A stretch of 64,000 bases of DNA from Polaromonas sp. (lineage in GTDB: Bacteria; Pseudomonadota; Gammaproteobacteria; Burkholderiales; Burkholderiaceae_C), in contig NZ_JABBPC010000028.1 of NCBI RefSeq assembly GCF_012927485.1, positions 1-64,000 on the forward strand, in the 5' to 3' direction. A program made the position numbers and the translations under genes. Positions 17,121 to 25,300 of this stretch are shown one piece after another; position 1 is the first letter of the stretch; every line of letters begins with the position of its first letter. The notes under the pieces are model-generated. The model did not search any database and was not told the DNA's origin. It saw only the letters and a list, made by a program, of their open reading frames with translations.

Positions 17121-17971
17121 GGGGGATAGGTCAGGCGGCGGAATTCTATGCGCTGCTGGCCGGCATTTTGGGCTTGCTGATCGGGAGCTTTCTCAACGTT
17201 GTTGTTTACCGCTTGCCGAAGATGATGGAGCGGCAGTGGGCCGAAGAATGTGCCGAGCTGGCTGGGAAAACGCTGGAGCCGATCAAGGTATTCAATCTTT
17301 TGGGGCCGCGTTCGCGTTGCTCCGCCTGTGGTCACGTCCTCCACTGGTATGAAAACATTCCCGTTTTTAGCTACCTTTTTTTGCGAGGTAAATGCTCGGC
17401 GTGCGGGATAGCTTATGGCGTGCGCTATCCCGTTGTGGAAGCGGTGACTGGTGGCCTGTTTTTCTTCTGCGTTTGGCGCTGGGGCTGGTCGCCTATCGCG
17501 CTGGCGTGGTGCGGATTTTCTGCGGCGCTGCTAGTGCTGGCCTTGATTGATTGGGACACGACGTTGTTGCCGGACGACATTACCTTGCCTCTGCTATGGG
17601 CTGGATTGATCGTTGCTGCGTTGCAATGGAACCCGGGTGTGAACTTGTATACCGCCCTTTGGGGTACGGTTGGGGGCTATCTTTCCTTGTGGGGGGTGTA
17701 CTGGGCGTTCAAGTTGGTGACTGGCAAAGAAGGCATGGGCTATGGGGACTTCAAACTTTTCGGCGCATTGGGTGCATGGTTTGGCTGGACCGCATTAGTC
17801 CCGATGATTTTGATGGCCTCTGTGATCGGTGCGTTGATCGGTATCGCGATGAAGTTCTCCAGTGGCTTGCGCGAGGGTGGTTACGTGCCGTTTGGTCCGT
17901 TCCTGGCGGCGGCAGGATTTACCGCCCTGTTTTTTGGGCCCCAATCCATTTTGCAATTTATCGGCTTGTGA
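17117..17971 (+). CDS. pilD: Prepilin peptidase PilD (leader peptidase and N-methyltransferase)
   Basis: Aspartic membrane protease of family A24 that cleaves prepilin leaders and methylates the new N-terminus. The zinc cysteines C68/C71 and C93/C96 sit in the first cytoplasmic loop. Catalytic Asp pairs lie in LALIDWDTTLLPDD (about 142-154) and GYGDFKLFGALGAWFGW. About eight hydrophobic segments are present. The only usable start is TTG at 17117, overlapping the pilC stop. No second peptidase gene exists in the window, so PilD probably also processes GspG-K. Confidence 0.93.
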   Translation: MRGIGQAAEFYALLAGILGLLIGSFLNVVVYRLPKMMERQWAEECAELAGKTLEPIKVFNLLGPRSRCSACGHVLHWYENIPVFSYLFLRGKCSACGIAYGVRYPVVEAVTGGLFFFCVWRWGWSPIALAWCGFSAALLVLALIDWDTTLLPDDITLPLLWAGLIVAALQWNPGVNLYTALWGTVGGYLSLWGVYWAFKLVTGKEGMGYGDFKLFGALGAWFGWTALVPMILMASVIGALIGIAMKFSSGLREGGYVPFGPFLAAAGFTALFFGPQSILQFIGL

Positions 17972-17975
17972 TCTT

Positions 17976-18587
17976 ATGGGCCGAGCAATTCGACGTCTTG
18001 GACTGACGGGCGGCATAGGCAGCGGCAAAAGCACAGTGGCCCGCATGCTGGTTGCTACTGGCGCAACTTTGGTGGATGCTGACGTTATTTCCCGGCAGAT
18101 CACGGCGCCGGGTGGTGCGGCGGTGTCTGCAATCGCCAGCCAGTTCGGCGATCATGTCATCATGGCCGATGGCGTGATCGACCGTGACAAGCTGCGGCAG
18201 CTGGTCTTCAATGATCCCGCTGCCAAACGCCAACTGGAGGCCATCGTTCACCCGTTGGTAAGTCTGGAAATCGCGCGGCAATCTCAACAGGCGGTGAAAA
18301 CGGGCAGTAACTGCATCGTCTTTGATATTCCTTTGCTGGTGGAATCCAGGCGCTGGCGGCAGCAGGTGGACCGGGTGCTGGTAGTCGACTGCTGCGAAGC
18401 CACCCAGGTCGCCCGGGTCATGGCGCGCAATGGCTTGGCGCTGGACGTAGTCGAAAAAATAATGGCGGCACAATCCAGCCGGGAGCAAAGGCTGGCGGCC
18501 GCCGATATGTGCATTTATAACGACGGTTTATCCCTTCAGGCCCTCGACCTGATGGTGCGCCAGCTGGCCGCCCGCTTCGGGCTATGA
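17976..18587 (+). CDS. coaE: Dephospho-CoA kinase CoaE
   Basis: 203 residues from ATG 17976. It performs the last step of coenzyme A synthesis, phosphorylating the ribose 3'-hydroxyl of dephospho-CoA. The P-loop is LTGGIGSGKST (residues 10-20), followed by DADVISRQ and the DIPLLVES segment typical of CoaE. Longer in-frame reading upstream would overlap pilD and is not supported. It sits 4 bases after pilD, the conserved pilD-coaE-zapD-yacG order of betaproteobacteria. Confidence 0.95.
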   Translation: MGRAIRRLGLTGGIGSGKSTVARMLVATGATLVDADVISRQITAPGGAAVSAIASQFGDHVIMADGVIDRDKLRQLVFNDPAAKRQLEAIVHPLVSLEIARQSQQAVKTGSNCIVFDIPLLVESRRWRQQVDRVLVVDCCEATQVARVMARNGLALDVVEKIMAAQSSREQRLAAADMCIYNDGLSLQALDLMVRQLAARFGL

Positions 18588-18630
18588 TGCGCCAACAACC
18601 CTCTTCAATGAAGCTGACGAAAATAGCACT

Positions 18631-19386
18631 GTGATCCTTTACGAGTACCCCTTCAACGAACGCATACGCACTTATTTGCGACTCGAACACCTGTTCCACC
18701 GACTGGGCGAACTGGTTGAGCGGGAGAGTCCAACCGATCATCACTACGCTATCACGACTATTTTTGAGATCATGGACGTCGGCGCTCGGGCGGACTTAAA
18801 AACCGATGTGCTCAAGGACCTCGAGAAGCAGAAACATGTCCTGAATGGCTACCGCGGCAACCCGGCCATTTCCGAGGCCGTTCTGGGCGAAGTCACCAGC
18901 CAGCTGGAAGGGTGTTTTGCTGCGGTGAACAATTTTCCGGGCAAGGTGGGGCAGTCATTGACTGAAAACGACTGGCTGATGAGCATTCGCAGCCGTGTCG
19001 GCATTCCGGGAGGGACTTGCGAGTTTGATTTACCAGCCTACTATGCTTGGCAGCACCTGCGTCCCATCACCCGCCAGCAAGACCTGCAACGCTGGATCGC
19101 GCCGCTGGTTCCGCTGGCTGACTCCATCAGGCTGCTCTTGAGGCTCCTACGTGATTCCGGTGCCCCCCAGAAAGTGATGGTGCCCTCCGGGCAATACCAG
19201 CAGGCGCTTCCTCAAGGACGTACCTTCCAGTTGCTGCGTTTGCGCATCGACCCGGCATTGGGTCTGATTCCCGAAATCAGTGGCAACCGCCTGATGGTCT
19301 CGGTGCGCCTGATGCGTCTCGAAAGCGATGACCGGCTGCACGCGAGCACTGATGATTCGACTTTCGAATTGACGCTCTGCTCCTGA
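18631..19386 (+). CDS. zapD: Cell division protein ZapD
   Basis: 251 residues from a GTG start (MILYEYPFNERIRTYLRLEHLF is the standard ZapD N-terminus). ZapD (YacF) binds the FtsZ C-terminus and bundles FtsZ filaments at the Z-ring. The helical N-terminal half and beta-strand C-terminal half (about 165-250) match family length. It lies 43 bases after coaE and 36 before yacG. No ATG in the vicinity offers a better start. Confidence 0.93.
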   Translation: MILYEYPFNERIRTYLRLEHLFHRLGELVERESPTDHHYAITTIFEIMDVGARADLKTDVLKDLEKQKHVLNGYRGNPAISEAVLGEVTSQLEGCFAAVNNFPGKVGQSLTENDWLMSIRSRVGIPGGTCEFDLPAYYAWQHLRPITRQQDLQRWIAPLVPLADSIRLLLRLLRDSGAPQKVMVPSGQYQQALPQGRTFQLLRLRIDPALGLIPEISGNRLMVSVRLMRLESDDRLHASTDDSTFELTLCS

Positions 19387-19422
19387 CCCGAATGTTTGTT
19401 CTGTGGAGCGCTGCTTGAAGTC

Positions 19423-19638
19423 ATGTCCGAGATGAATAAACCCCCCTCGTCTGTCAAGCTGGTGGTGTGCCCCAATTGCGGCGGTGAAAGTGTGTACGGG
19501 CCCAGTAATCCATTTCGCCCTTTTTGCAGCGAACGCTGCAAACGCATCGATTTTGGGACTTGGGCAAGCGAAGGTTTCCGTTTGCCGGCAGAAACACCCA
19601 CCGATGACGACACCGGCCTCGATCCCAAATTGCAATAA
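19423..19638 (+). CDS. yacG: DNA gyrase inhibitor / zinc-binding protein YacG
   Basis: 71 residues from ATG 19423; a second ATG at 19432 would drop three. It carries the YacG zinc pattern CPNCGGESV...FCSERCKRIDFGTWASEGF, four cysteines in CxxC-C-x3-C form. YacG binds GyrB and inhibits supercoiling in E. coli. It is the last gene of the pilD-coaE-zapD-yacG run; the C-terminal tail is short and acidic. Confidence 0.92.
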   Translation: MSEMNKPPSSVKLVVCPNCGGESVYGPSNPFRPFCSERCKRIDFGTWASEGFRLPAETPTDDDTGLDPKLQ

Positions 19639-19705
19639 CGTTTCAGATCACTGTTAGGCGAAGAAGCAAGCGGTGTGCAATTGCATTCAGCGGAGACAGA
19701 TAAAA

Positions 19706-19975
19706 ATGACAAAGTTCTCATTCAAGCCCGCGTCGGTGTTGCTGTTGGTTGTCGCGGTCCTGGCGGGAAGTACTTACGCGCAGTCAATTAGTGCTGCAGA
19801 CACGCCAGTAAAAACAAAGATGAAGAAGGGTGGCAAAACGACGCCCAATCGCCATGGCACCAAGATCAAATTCATGCCCGGTTCCGAAGAAACGCCGCAA
19901 CAACGGAGCCTGCGCCTTAAAAGAGAATGCAAGGGCCGCGTGAATGCAGGTACCTGCGAAGGCTACACGCGTTAA
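19706..19975 (+). CDS. Small basic secreted protein of unknown function
   Basis: 89 residues from ATG 19706, which directly precedes a signal peptide (hydrophobic 10-22; cleavage likely after TYA). The mature part is short, very basic (KTKMKKGGK; SLRLKRECKGR) and has two C-terminal cysteines, CKGRVNAGTC, that could form a disulfide. I do not recognise a family. An earlier start at 19673 would add a Cys-rich leader without sense. It converges on grxD, 41 bases away. Confidence 0.65.
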   Translation: MTKFSFKPASVLLLVVAVLAGSTYAQSISAADTPVKTKMKKGGKTTPNRHGTKIKFMPGSEETPQQRSLRLKRECKGRVNAGTCEGYTR

Positions 19976-19987
19976 TTAAGCCAGTTG

Positions 19988-20022
19988 AAAAAATGCCTGG
20001 GCGGGGCGCTGAAGCTTCAGGC
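19988..20022 (-). terminator. Possible terminator of grxD
   Basis: On the minus strand GCCTG...CAGGC arms span the grxD stop and are followed by ATTTTTT (A-run 19988-19993 on the plus strand). Only five base pairs are clear and the loop is long, so the call is weak. Confidence 0.35.
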
Positions 20023-20337
20023 TGCGGGTGTGCCCAACACTTGCTGAAGTTCACCACTCTCATACATTTCCATCATGATGTCGGAGCCGCCAACAAATTC
20101 CCCTTTGACATACAGCTGGGGAATAGTCGGCCAGTTGCTGTACTCCTTGATGCCGTTACGGACTTCTTCGTCTTCCAGCACGTTCACAGTGGCAGGCTTG
20201 TTCACTCCACAGGCCTTCAGGACCTGAATCGCACGACCTGAAAAACCGCACATCGGGAATTGAGCCGTGCCCTTCATAAACAGGACAACGTCGCTGGATT
20301 TGACGATTTGGTCAATGCGTTGTTGGGTATCGCTCAT
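20017..20337 (-). CDS. grxD: Monothiol glutaredoxin GrxD
   Basis: 106 residues. The active-site CGFS (Cys 30) and the [19 protein letters not shown] segment identify the CGFS-type (Grx4) glutaredoxins, which bind a [2Fe-2S] cluster with glutathione and hand clusters on with BolA partners. It is the last gene of the minus-strand hemA-prfA-prmC-grxD group but is set apart from prmC by 182 bases, so it may have its own promoter. Confidence 0.95.
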   Translation of the reverse strand: MSDTQQRIDQIVKSSDVVLFMKGTAQFPMCGFSGRAIQVLKACGVNKPATVNVLEDEEVRNGIKEYSNWPTIPQLYVKGEFVGGSDIMMEMYESGELQQVLGTPAA

Positions 20338-20519
20338 GGTGAAATCCTTTAGAGGTGTGGCCTTGGGAGGCCATAGAAAAACAGGCTTTTCGGCCGGGCT
20401 GAGTAACTATCTGGAAGGGCGTTCCAGAATTCAATAAGCCCATTATCCTGCCGTTCGGCGACGGACGTTGGATAGGGTTGTCGGACTGCCTTGATTTTTT
20501 AGTTAATCTCTATTTCGAT

Positions 20520-21371
20520 TCAACCCGCCCATTGACCGCCCGAGCAGCGCTCGACACCGGCCAAATCCAGTCGGCTTTGAACCTGCAAAAAACCGCGCTG
20601 TGCCAGCAGAGAGCGCACCTCAACCGCTTGGTCGTAACCGTGTTCAAGCAACAACCAGCCGCCGGGGTGCAGGTGCGCGGGAGACTGCTGCACTATCCGG
20701 CGAAGGTCATCCAGCCCATCAACGCCCGACGCCAGTGCCTTCCAGGGCTCGTGTGCCAATGCCGCCAAGTGCGGATCGGCGCTTGCAATGTAGGGGGGAT
20801 TACTTGCAATCAGGTGGAAGCGTCCGCCGACAGCTTCTAGCCAATTGCTTTCAATGAGTTGCAAATTCAGTTCCAGCCGTCGGGCGTTTTCGCCGGCAAC
20901 CGCCAATGCGTCAACGCTCGCATCGACTGCGACCACTCGCGCTTGACGGCCGGCCGCTTCGAGGCTGTGGGCAATGGCCAGCGCGATGGCTCCGCTGCCG
21001 GTTCCCAAGTCAAGAATATGCGGCATCGGCGACAGGTCAGGCGTCTGCAGCAAGTCTAGCGACCACTGCACCAGCGTTTCGGTATCCGGACGAGGAACGA
21101 GCACGCGAGCGTCAACCTTCAGCGCAAGTCCAAAAAATTCTTTGGAGCCGACGATGTAGGCCAGTGGCTCCCCGTTAGCTCGACGCAAGCTGAGCGCCCG
21201 GAAGCGCAGGGCGACTTCTTCAGTCAACTCGTCGGTATCGTGTGCAATCAGCCAGGCCCTCGCGTTTCCGGGTTTGCCCAGCGCGTGCAGCAGCAGCAAC
21301 TGAGCGTCCAGCCGCTCCAGCCCCAAGGCCTGGGCGGTGGCCAGGGCCTGCTTGCACGTGGTTTCGTTCAC
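20520..21371 (-). CDS. prmC: Release factor glutamine methyltransferase PrmC
   Basis: 283 residues. An N-terminal helical bundle (1-80) is followed by a Rossmann methyltransferase with VLVPRPDTETLV, the SAM loop LDLGTGSGAIALAIA (about 121-135) and the NPPYI catalytic motif. PrmC methylates the Gln of the GGQ motif of release factors RF1 and RF2. It lies directly downstream of prfA, encoding its substrate, with a 56-base gap. The QTLVQW and LEHGYDQ segments are as in the family. Confidence 0.95.
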   Translation of the reverse strand: MNETTCKQALATAQALGLERLDAQLLLLHALGKPGNARAWLIAHDTDELTEEVALRFRALSLRRANGEPLAYIVGSKEFFGLALKVDARVLVPRPDTETLVQWSLDLLQTPDLSPMPHILDLGTGSGAIALAIAHSLEAAGRQARVVAVDASVDALAVAGENARRLELNLQLIESNWLEAVGGRFHLIASNPPYIASADPHLAALAHEPWKALASGVDGLDDLRRIVQQSPAHLHPGGWLLLEHGYDQAVEVRSLLAQRGFLQVQSRLDLAGVERCSGGQWAG

Positions 21372-21427
21372 TGAATTACCTTGATGCGGCTATAAAAGGT
21401 ACAGATCATTGCCCGACATGCAAATAA

Positions 21428-22546
21428 TCACCCGGGTGAAGCGCTTTCCAGCTCGGCCAAAAGCTCGGCACCTCGCGCCACCTGAAGCGCTGTCACCACG
21501 TCCTCCAGGTCGCCTTCCATGATGGCGAGCAGTTTGTACAGTGTCAGGTTGATGCGGTGGTCGGTCAGCCGTCCCTGCGGAAAGTTGTAAGTGCGGATGC
21601 GGTCGCTGCGGTCGCCGCTGCCGATCAGACCTTTACGCATCGCTGCGTCTTTGGCCGCCTGTTCCGAGCGGTCTTTTTCCACGATGCGGGCTGAAAGCAC
21701 CTGCATCGCCTTGGCCTTGTTGCGGTGCTGGCTGCGGTCGTCCTGGCATTCGGCAACGATGCCGGTCGGGATGTGCGTGATGCGAACGGCTGAATCGGTT
21801 TTATTGATGTGTTGCCCGCCCGCGCCGCTGGCGCGGTAGGTGTCGATGCGAAGGTCGGCCGGGTTGATCTGAATGGCTACCGCTTCGTCGGGTTCCGGCA
21901 GCACGGCCACGGTACAGGCACTGGTATGAATGCGGCCTTGGGTTTCGGTCACCGGCACGCGCTGCACGCGGTGGCCACCCGACTCAAAACGAAGCTTTCC
22001 GTACACGCCCACGCCCTGCGCATCGGTTGCGCCATCGATGCGGAGCACCACTTCTTTGTAGCCACCGAGTTCGCTCGCCGATTCACTGATGACCTCCGTC
22101 TGCCAGCGGTTGCGCTCTGCAAATCGGGTGTACATCCGGAACAGATCGCCGGCAAAAAGGGCTGATTCGTCGCCGCCCGTGCCGGCTCGGATTTCGATGA
22201 ATGCCGCCCGTGCGTCATCCGGGTCTTTAGGAATCAGCATCAGCTGCAGGGCTTCGTCAAGCTGCGCGATATCGCCTTTGGCAGCGGTGATTTCTTCTTC
22301 CGCCAGCTCGGTCATCTCAAGGTCGGACTTGGCTTCTAGCAGCATGCTTTGAGCGCTGGCCAAGTCGGCCTCGCGGCTGGTAAGCCGGTTGTATTGCTCG
22401 GCCAGGACGCTGGCGTCGGCGTGTTCTTTGGTAAGCGTGCGAAAGCGCGTCAGGTTGCTCACCACGTCGGCGGCCGAGAGGAGGGCGTCCAGCTCGTGCA
22501 GTCGCAGCAGCTGACGGTCCAGAGTTTGGCGAAGAAATGGTTTCAT
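21428..22546 (-). CDS. prfA: Peptide chain release factor 1
   Basis: 372 residues, about a dozen longer than the E. coli protein. The stop-codon reading tripeptide appears as PVT at 198-200 (PAT in E. coli), and the peptidyl-tRNA hydrolysis motif GGQ is at 243-245 in [18 protein letters not shown]1 terminates translation at UAA and UAG. The gene lies between hemA and prmC on the minus strand, a conserved order. Confidence 0.97.
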   Translation of the reverse strand: MKPFLRQTLDRQLLRLHELDALLSAADVVSNLTRFRTLTKEHADASVLAEQYNRLTSREADLASAQSMLLEAKSDLEMTELAEEEITAAKGDIAQLDEALQLMLIPKDPDDARAAFIEIRAGTGGDESALFAGDLFRMYTRFAERNRWQTEVISESASELGGYKEVVLRIDGATDAQGVGVYGKLRFESGGHRVQRVPVTETQGRIHTSACTVAVLPEPDEAVAIQINPADLRIDTYRASGAGGQHINKTDSAVRITHIPTGIVAECQDDRSQHRNKAKAMQVLSARIVEKDRSEQAAKDAAMRKGLIGSGDRSDRIRTYNFPQGRLTDHRINLTLYKLLAIMEGDLEDVVTALQVARGAELLAELESASPG

Positions 22547-22671
22547 GGGATATCAGGAGCCGAGGAAGGACGCCACAAAGACAAAAGACAGAGAATGCGC
22601 ATCGGAGGGGGAACCATCAACGCCGCCGTACCATCGCAGGTGACTGCGGCGGCTGATCAGCCATCTCGGCG

Positions 22672-23952
22672 CTAACGCTCTTTGTGTTCTTTGGGCAGGT
22701 GGCCGCGCAAAAATAGTTTAGACACGGTGTTTGCCGTGGCTTCGCGGCTTTCGGCGTCGCCGCTGTGGAGTTCTGCCAGCGCGCCATGCATCATTTTGTG
22801 GGTCAGGCCGCGTGTTAGCGCCTCAAGCACCACGTCAATCGGCTCGCCTTTGGCCAGCAGCTTTTTCGCCCTGACAATCTCGGCCGCGCGCCAGCTGTCG
22901 GCCTGTGCGTTCAGCTGCTGGATAAGGGGGACCGTGTGACGCTGGTCCAGCCAGTGCATGAAGTTTTGTACCCCCGCATCGATGATGACCTCGGCTTGCG
23001 CGACGGCTGACTGCCGGCTGTCCTTGCCGGTTTGCACGACCTGGGCCAGATCATCCAGGGTGTAAAGGTAAATATCAGGAAGCGCCTTGACTTCGGGTTC
23101 AATGTCCCGCGGCACTGCCAGATCGACCATGAACATAGGACGGTGTTTGCGCAGTTTTACCGCGCGCTCTACCGCACCCAAGCCGATGATCGGCAGGGTA
23201 CTTGCGGTGCAGCTGATCACGGCATCAAATTCGTGCAGACGACTGGGTAAATCCGCCAGGCGCATCACCTCGGCACCGAAACGGTTGGCGAGCTTTTCAC
23301 CCCGCTCCAGGGTACGGTTGGCAATCACCATGCTTTTCGGATTTTTGGCCGCAAAGTGGGTGGCTGCCAAATCAATCATTTCTCCGGCCCCCACAAACAG
23401 CACCTTGATGTCGCTCAAGTCTTCAAATAACTGACCCGCCAGCCGCACGGAGGCGGCCGCCATGCTGATACTGTGTGCGCCAATCTCGGTGCTAGTGCGC
23501 ACTTCCTTGGCCACGGCGAAAGAGCGTTGGAAGAGCTGGTGCAGCGTGGAGCCCATGGCACCGGCTTCTTCGGCAGCGCGCACCGCGTCTTTCATCTGAC
23601 CCAAAATCTGCGGCTCGCCCAGCACCATGGAATCAAGCCCGCTGGCGACGCGAAACGCGTGGCGAGCGGCCTGGTCACCCTGCAAGGTATAGGCGTGCGA
23701 ACGAAGCAGCGCCGGGGAGACGCCACCGTTGTGGGCCAACCACTCCATTGTGTGGTTCAGATCGCTCGGGCCGCCCGTGCAGTAAATCTCCGTGCGATTG
23801 CAGGTCGAAAGCAGGGTCGCCTCTGGCTGGTGCGCCAAAGAGGCGCGCAAGCGGCGCAACGTGGGCTCAATCTGGTCCATGGCGAAGGCGAATCGCCCGC
23901 GCAAATCGAGCGGTGCGGTGTGATGGTTTAGCCCAAGGGCCCAGACTGACAT
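22672..23952 (-). CDS. hemA: Glutamyl-tRNA reductase HemA
   Basis: 426 residues from ATG 23952 ([14 protein letters not shown] is the standard start). It catalyses the first committed step of tetrapyrrole synthesis, NADPH-dependent reduction of glutamyl-tRNA to glutamate-1-semialdehyde. [11 protein letters not shown] carries the catalytic Cys 51; [13 protein letters not shown] is the nucleotide-binding loop. A near-consensus FNR-type palindrome lies 39-52 bases upstream, in the divergent interval. Anr control of hemA is known in Pseudomonas aeruginosa, but here the site is too close to the ATG for simple class II activation. Confidence 0.97.
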   Translation of the reverse strand: MSVWALGLNHHTAPLDLRGRFAFAMDQIEPTLRRLRASLAHQPEATLLSTCNRTEIYCTGGPSDLNHTMEWLAHNGGVSPALLRSHAYTLQGDQAARHAFRVASGLDSMVLGEPQILGQMKDAVRAAEEAGAMGSTLHQLFQRSFAVAKEVRTSTEIGAHSISMAAASVRLAGQLFEDLSDIKVLFVGAGEMIDLAATHFAAKNPKSMVIANRTLERGEKLANRFGAEVMRLADLPSRLHEFDAVISCTASTLPIIGLGAVERAVKLRKHRPMFMVDLAVPRDIEPEVKALPDIYLYTLDDLAQVVQTGKDSRQSAVAQAEVIIDAGVQNFMHWLDQRHTVPLIQQLNAQADSWRAAEIVRAKKLLAKGEPIDVVLEALTRGLTHKMMHGALAELHSGDAESREATANTVSKLFLRGHLPKEHKER

Positions 23953-23990
23953 TTGTTGATTATAAAATTGATGGCGGTAAAAAGGGGCGC

Positions 23991-24004
23991 TTGACCTCAA
24001 TCAA
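23991..24004. promoter_or_regulatory. FNR/Anr-type box between hemA and the small membrane protein gene
   Basis: TTGAC-CTCA-ATCAA matches the TTGAT-N4-ATCAA consensus at 9 of 10 positions. Its centre is 72 bases before the ATG at 24070 and about 45 before the hemA ATG. A class II position (-41.5) would put the plus-strand start near 24039, with TAATTT (24030-24035) as a weak -10. Confidence 0.5.
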
Positions 24005-24069
24005 TCCTTTTCGAACGCCTCTTTACCGGTAATTTTGACGGGTATTCCCGTAGACTTTGAACTGCTGCC

Positions 24070-24360
24070 ATGACCGCTTATCTACTGACCAACCACCTCC
24101 TCAATTTCGTGGCGCCTGCCGCACTGGCTGCTTTTCTGTTGGTCGTATTTTCACGTTTATTTTTCGGATTTCTTAGATCAAAAAAGACGCCTGTGCTCTC
24201 CATGTGGTTACAAGTAGCTATCAATTTTGCAGTAGGCGTGCTGGTTTTGGTGGCTGGCCTGGTGCTGCTGGGACACGACGGCAAGATGGTGACGTATGTG
24301 GGATTGAGCGTGGCCATGGCGATCAGTCAGTGGTGGCAGCTGGGCGGCTGGAAGCGGTAA
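24070..24360 (+). CDS. Small three-helix membrane protein of unknown function
   Basis: 96 residues from ATG 24070 with three hydrophobic segments (about 10-32, 42-65, 72-90) and a basic loop (FLRSKKTP). I know no name for it. It is transcribed away from hemA and toward ugpQ. FNR-type palindromes lie both upstream (23991) and just after its stop (24398), suggesting oxygen-linked control. Codons near 24211-24230 contain CAAGTAGCTATCAATTTTGC, resembling in reverse complement the repeat seen at 43745. No ribosome-binding site is obvious. Confidence 0.6.
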   Translation: MTAYLLTNHLLNFVAPAALAAFLLVVFSRLFFGFLRSKKTPVLSMWLQVAINFAVGVLVLVAGLVLLGHDGKMVTYVGLSVAMAISQWWQLGGWKR

Positions 24361-24397
24361 CGGGCCACCGCGTACCAGGGGGGCCTGCGCTGAATGG

Positions 24398-24411
24398 TTG
24401 ATCTGGATCAA
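24398..24411. promoter_or_regulatory. Perfect FNR/Anr box between convergent genes
   Basis: TTGAT-CTGG-ATCAA is a full-consensus FNR-type palindrome. It sits 38 bases after the stop of the small membrane protein gene, while ugpQ ends from the other side at 24518, so no annotated start lies downstream. See the candidate RNA at 24440. Confidence 0.6.
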
Positions 24412-24439
24412 AGGAAACGGGTGCACGGTCGGTGTTCGC

Positions 24440-24519
24440 CGAAGTCGCTGACCGTAGCAATAAACTGGACCGCAGCTCAGCGAAAAAGTGTTTGCTTTCT
24501 GCCTCGGAGGCGACTTTTT
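24440..24519 (+). ncRNA. Candidate FNR-controlled small RNA (hypothesis)
   Basis: A full FNR box (centre 24404.5) is followed about 96-115 bases later by a hairpin and T-run (24501-24519) in a region without coding sequence. A class II start would fall near 24446, a class I start near 24466 (weak -10 TAGCAAT at 24455), giving an RNA of roughly 55-75 bases ending at 24519. FnrS of E. coli and AniS of Neisseria show that FNR-type regulators do control sRNAs. No good -10 was found; boundaries are guesses. Confidence 0.22.
24483..24519. terminator. Bidirectional terminator between the small membrane protein gene and ugpQ
   Basis: AAAAAGT (24483-24489) and ACTTTTT (24513-24519) are exact inverted copies that enclose the GC hairpin GCCTCGGAGGC (24501-24511). 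The plus strand reads hairpin-GAC-TTTTT; on the minus strand the element begins at the ugpQ stop codon and ends in TTTTT. Confidence 0.5.
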
Positions 24520-25288
24520 AAGTCGGGACGAACAGGTCCACCCGGTCCGTGATGAGGCCGTCGATGCCAAAGTCCTTCAGGCGTTGGGCAACAGATTCGT
24601 CGTTGACGGTGTAACTCAGGCATCGAAACCCCGCCCCGTGGGCCAGCGTAATGCTAGGGACGTCCCACAGCGCATGGTGGCAGACCACGACCACACAGCC
24701 CAACGCGAGGGCGGTTTCCAGCCAGCCGGTCCACAGCGTGTCCAACAGCAGGCCGCGTGGCAGATCGGGGGCACCTGCCTGTGCACCCTTCAACGCGTCA
24801 GGCGAAAACGAGGTGAGAAGCGGCGGAATGCTTGCATCCTGCCACAGGCGTGCCGCTTCAGCGGCCACTGCCTCACCCGTAGGGCGCTCAGTGCCGGGGG
24901 TGGGCTTGATTTCGATGTTCAAGGCAAGGTCGTTGGCGCGGCAAAAGCGTGCTGCGTTCGACAGGGTGAGCAGCGGCTCGCCCGCATAGGTGGGTGAGTG
25001 CCAGCCGCCGGCGTCAAGTTGCGACAGCTCCGCCCAAATATGGTCGCCCGCCACCGCGCTGGCGTTCGCCGTCAACTGCGTCTGCGCATTCGTCGTCCGC
25101 GCAAGGGTGTCGTCATGCAGCAGGAAAGGCACGCCGTCGGCACTGAGCTTGGCATCGCATTCAACCATGCGGTAACCGTGCTGCGCCCCCAGCCGAAAAG
25201 CCGCCAGTGTGTTCTCGGGCGCGAGCTTTCCAGCGCCCCGGTGGGCGATCCAGAACGGATAGGGCCAGTTGTCAGTGGTGATTTTCAT
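24518..25288 (-). CDS. ugpQ: Glycerophosphodiester phosphodiesterase UgpQ
   Basis: 256 residues with the GDPD motifs: AHRGAGKLAPENTLAAF (about 14-30), MVECDAKLSADGVPFLLHDD (metal-binding Glu/Asp and catalytic His) and IEIKPTPG. It hydrolyses glycerophosphodiesters from phospholipids to glycerol-3-phosphate and an alcohol. It is the last gene of ugpBAEC-ugpQ, 12 bases after ugpC, so imported diesters can be cleaved at once. No signal peptide, consistent with a cytoplasmic UgpQ rather than periplasmic GlpQ. Confidence 0.93.
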   Translation of the reverse strand: MKITTDNWPYPFWIAHRGAGKLAPENTLAAFRLGAQHGYRMVECDAKLSADGVPFLLHDDTLARTTNAQTQLTANASAVAGDHIWAELSQLDAGGWHSPTYAGEPLLTLSNAARFCRANDLALNIEIKPTPGTERPTGEAVAAEAARLWQDASIPPLLTSFSPDALKGAQAGAPDLPRGLLLDTLWTGWLETALALGCVVVVCHHALWDVPSITLAHGAGFRCLSYTVNDESVAQRLKDFGIDGLITDRVDLFVPT

Positions 25289-25300
25289 GGGAAGATGAAT

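Noticed and set aside
22622-22653. GCCGCC...GGCGGC arms between hemA and prfA
   Set aside because: The loop is 20 bases, no T-run follows on the minus strand, and the genes form an operon, so I do not call a terminator.
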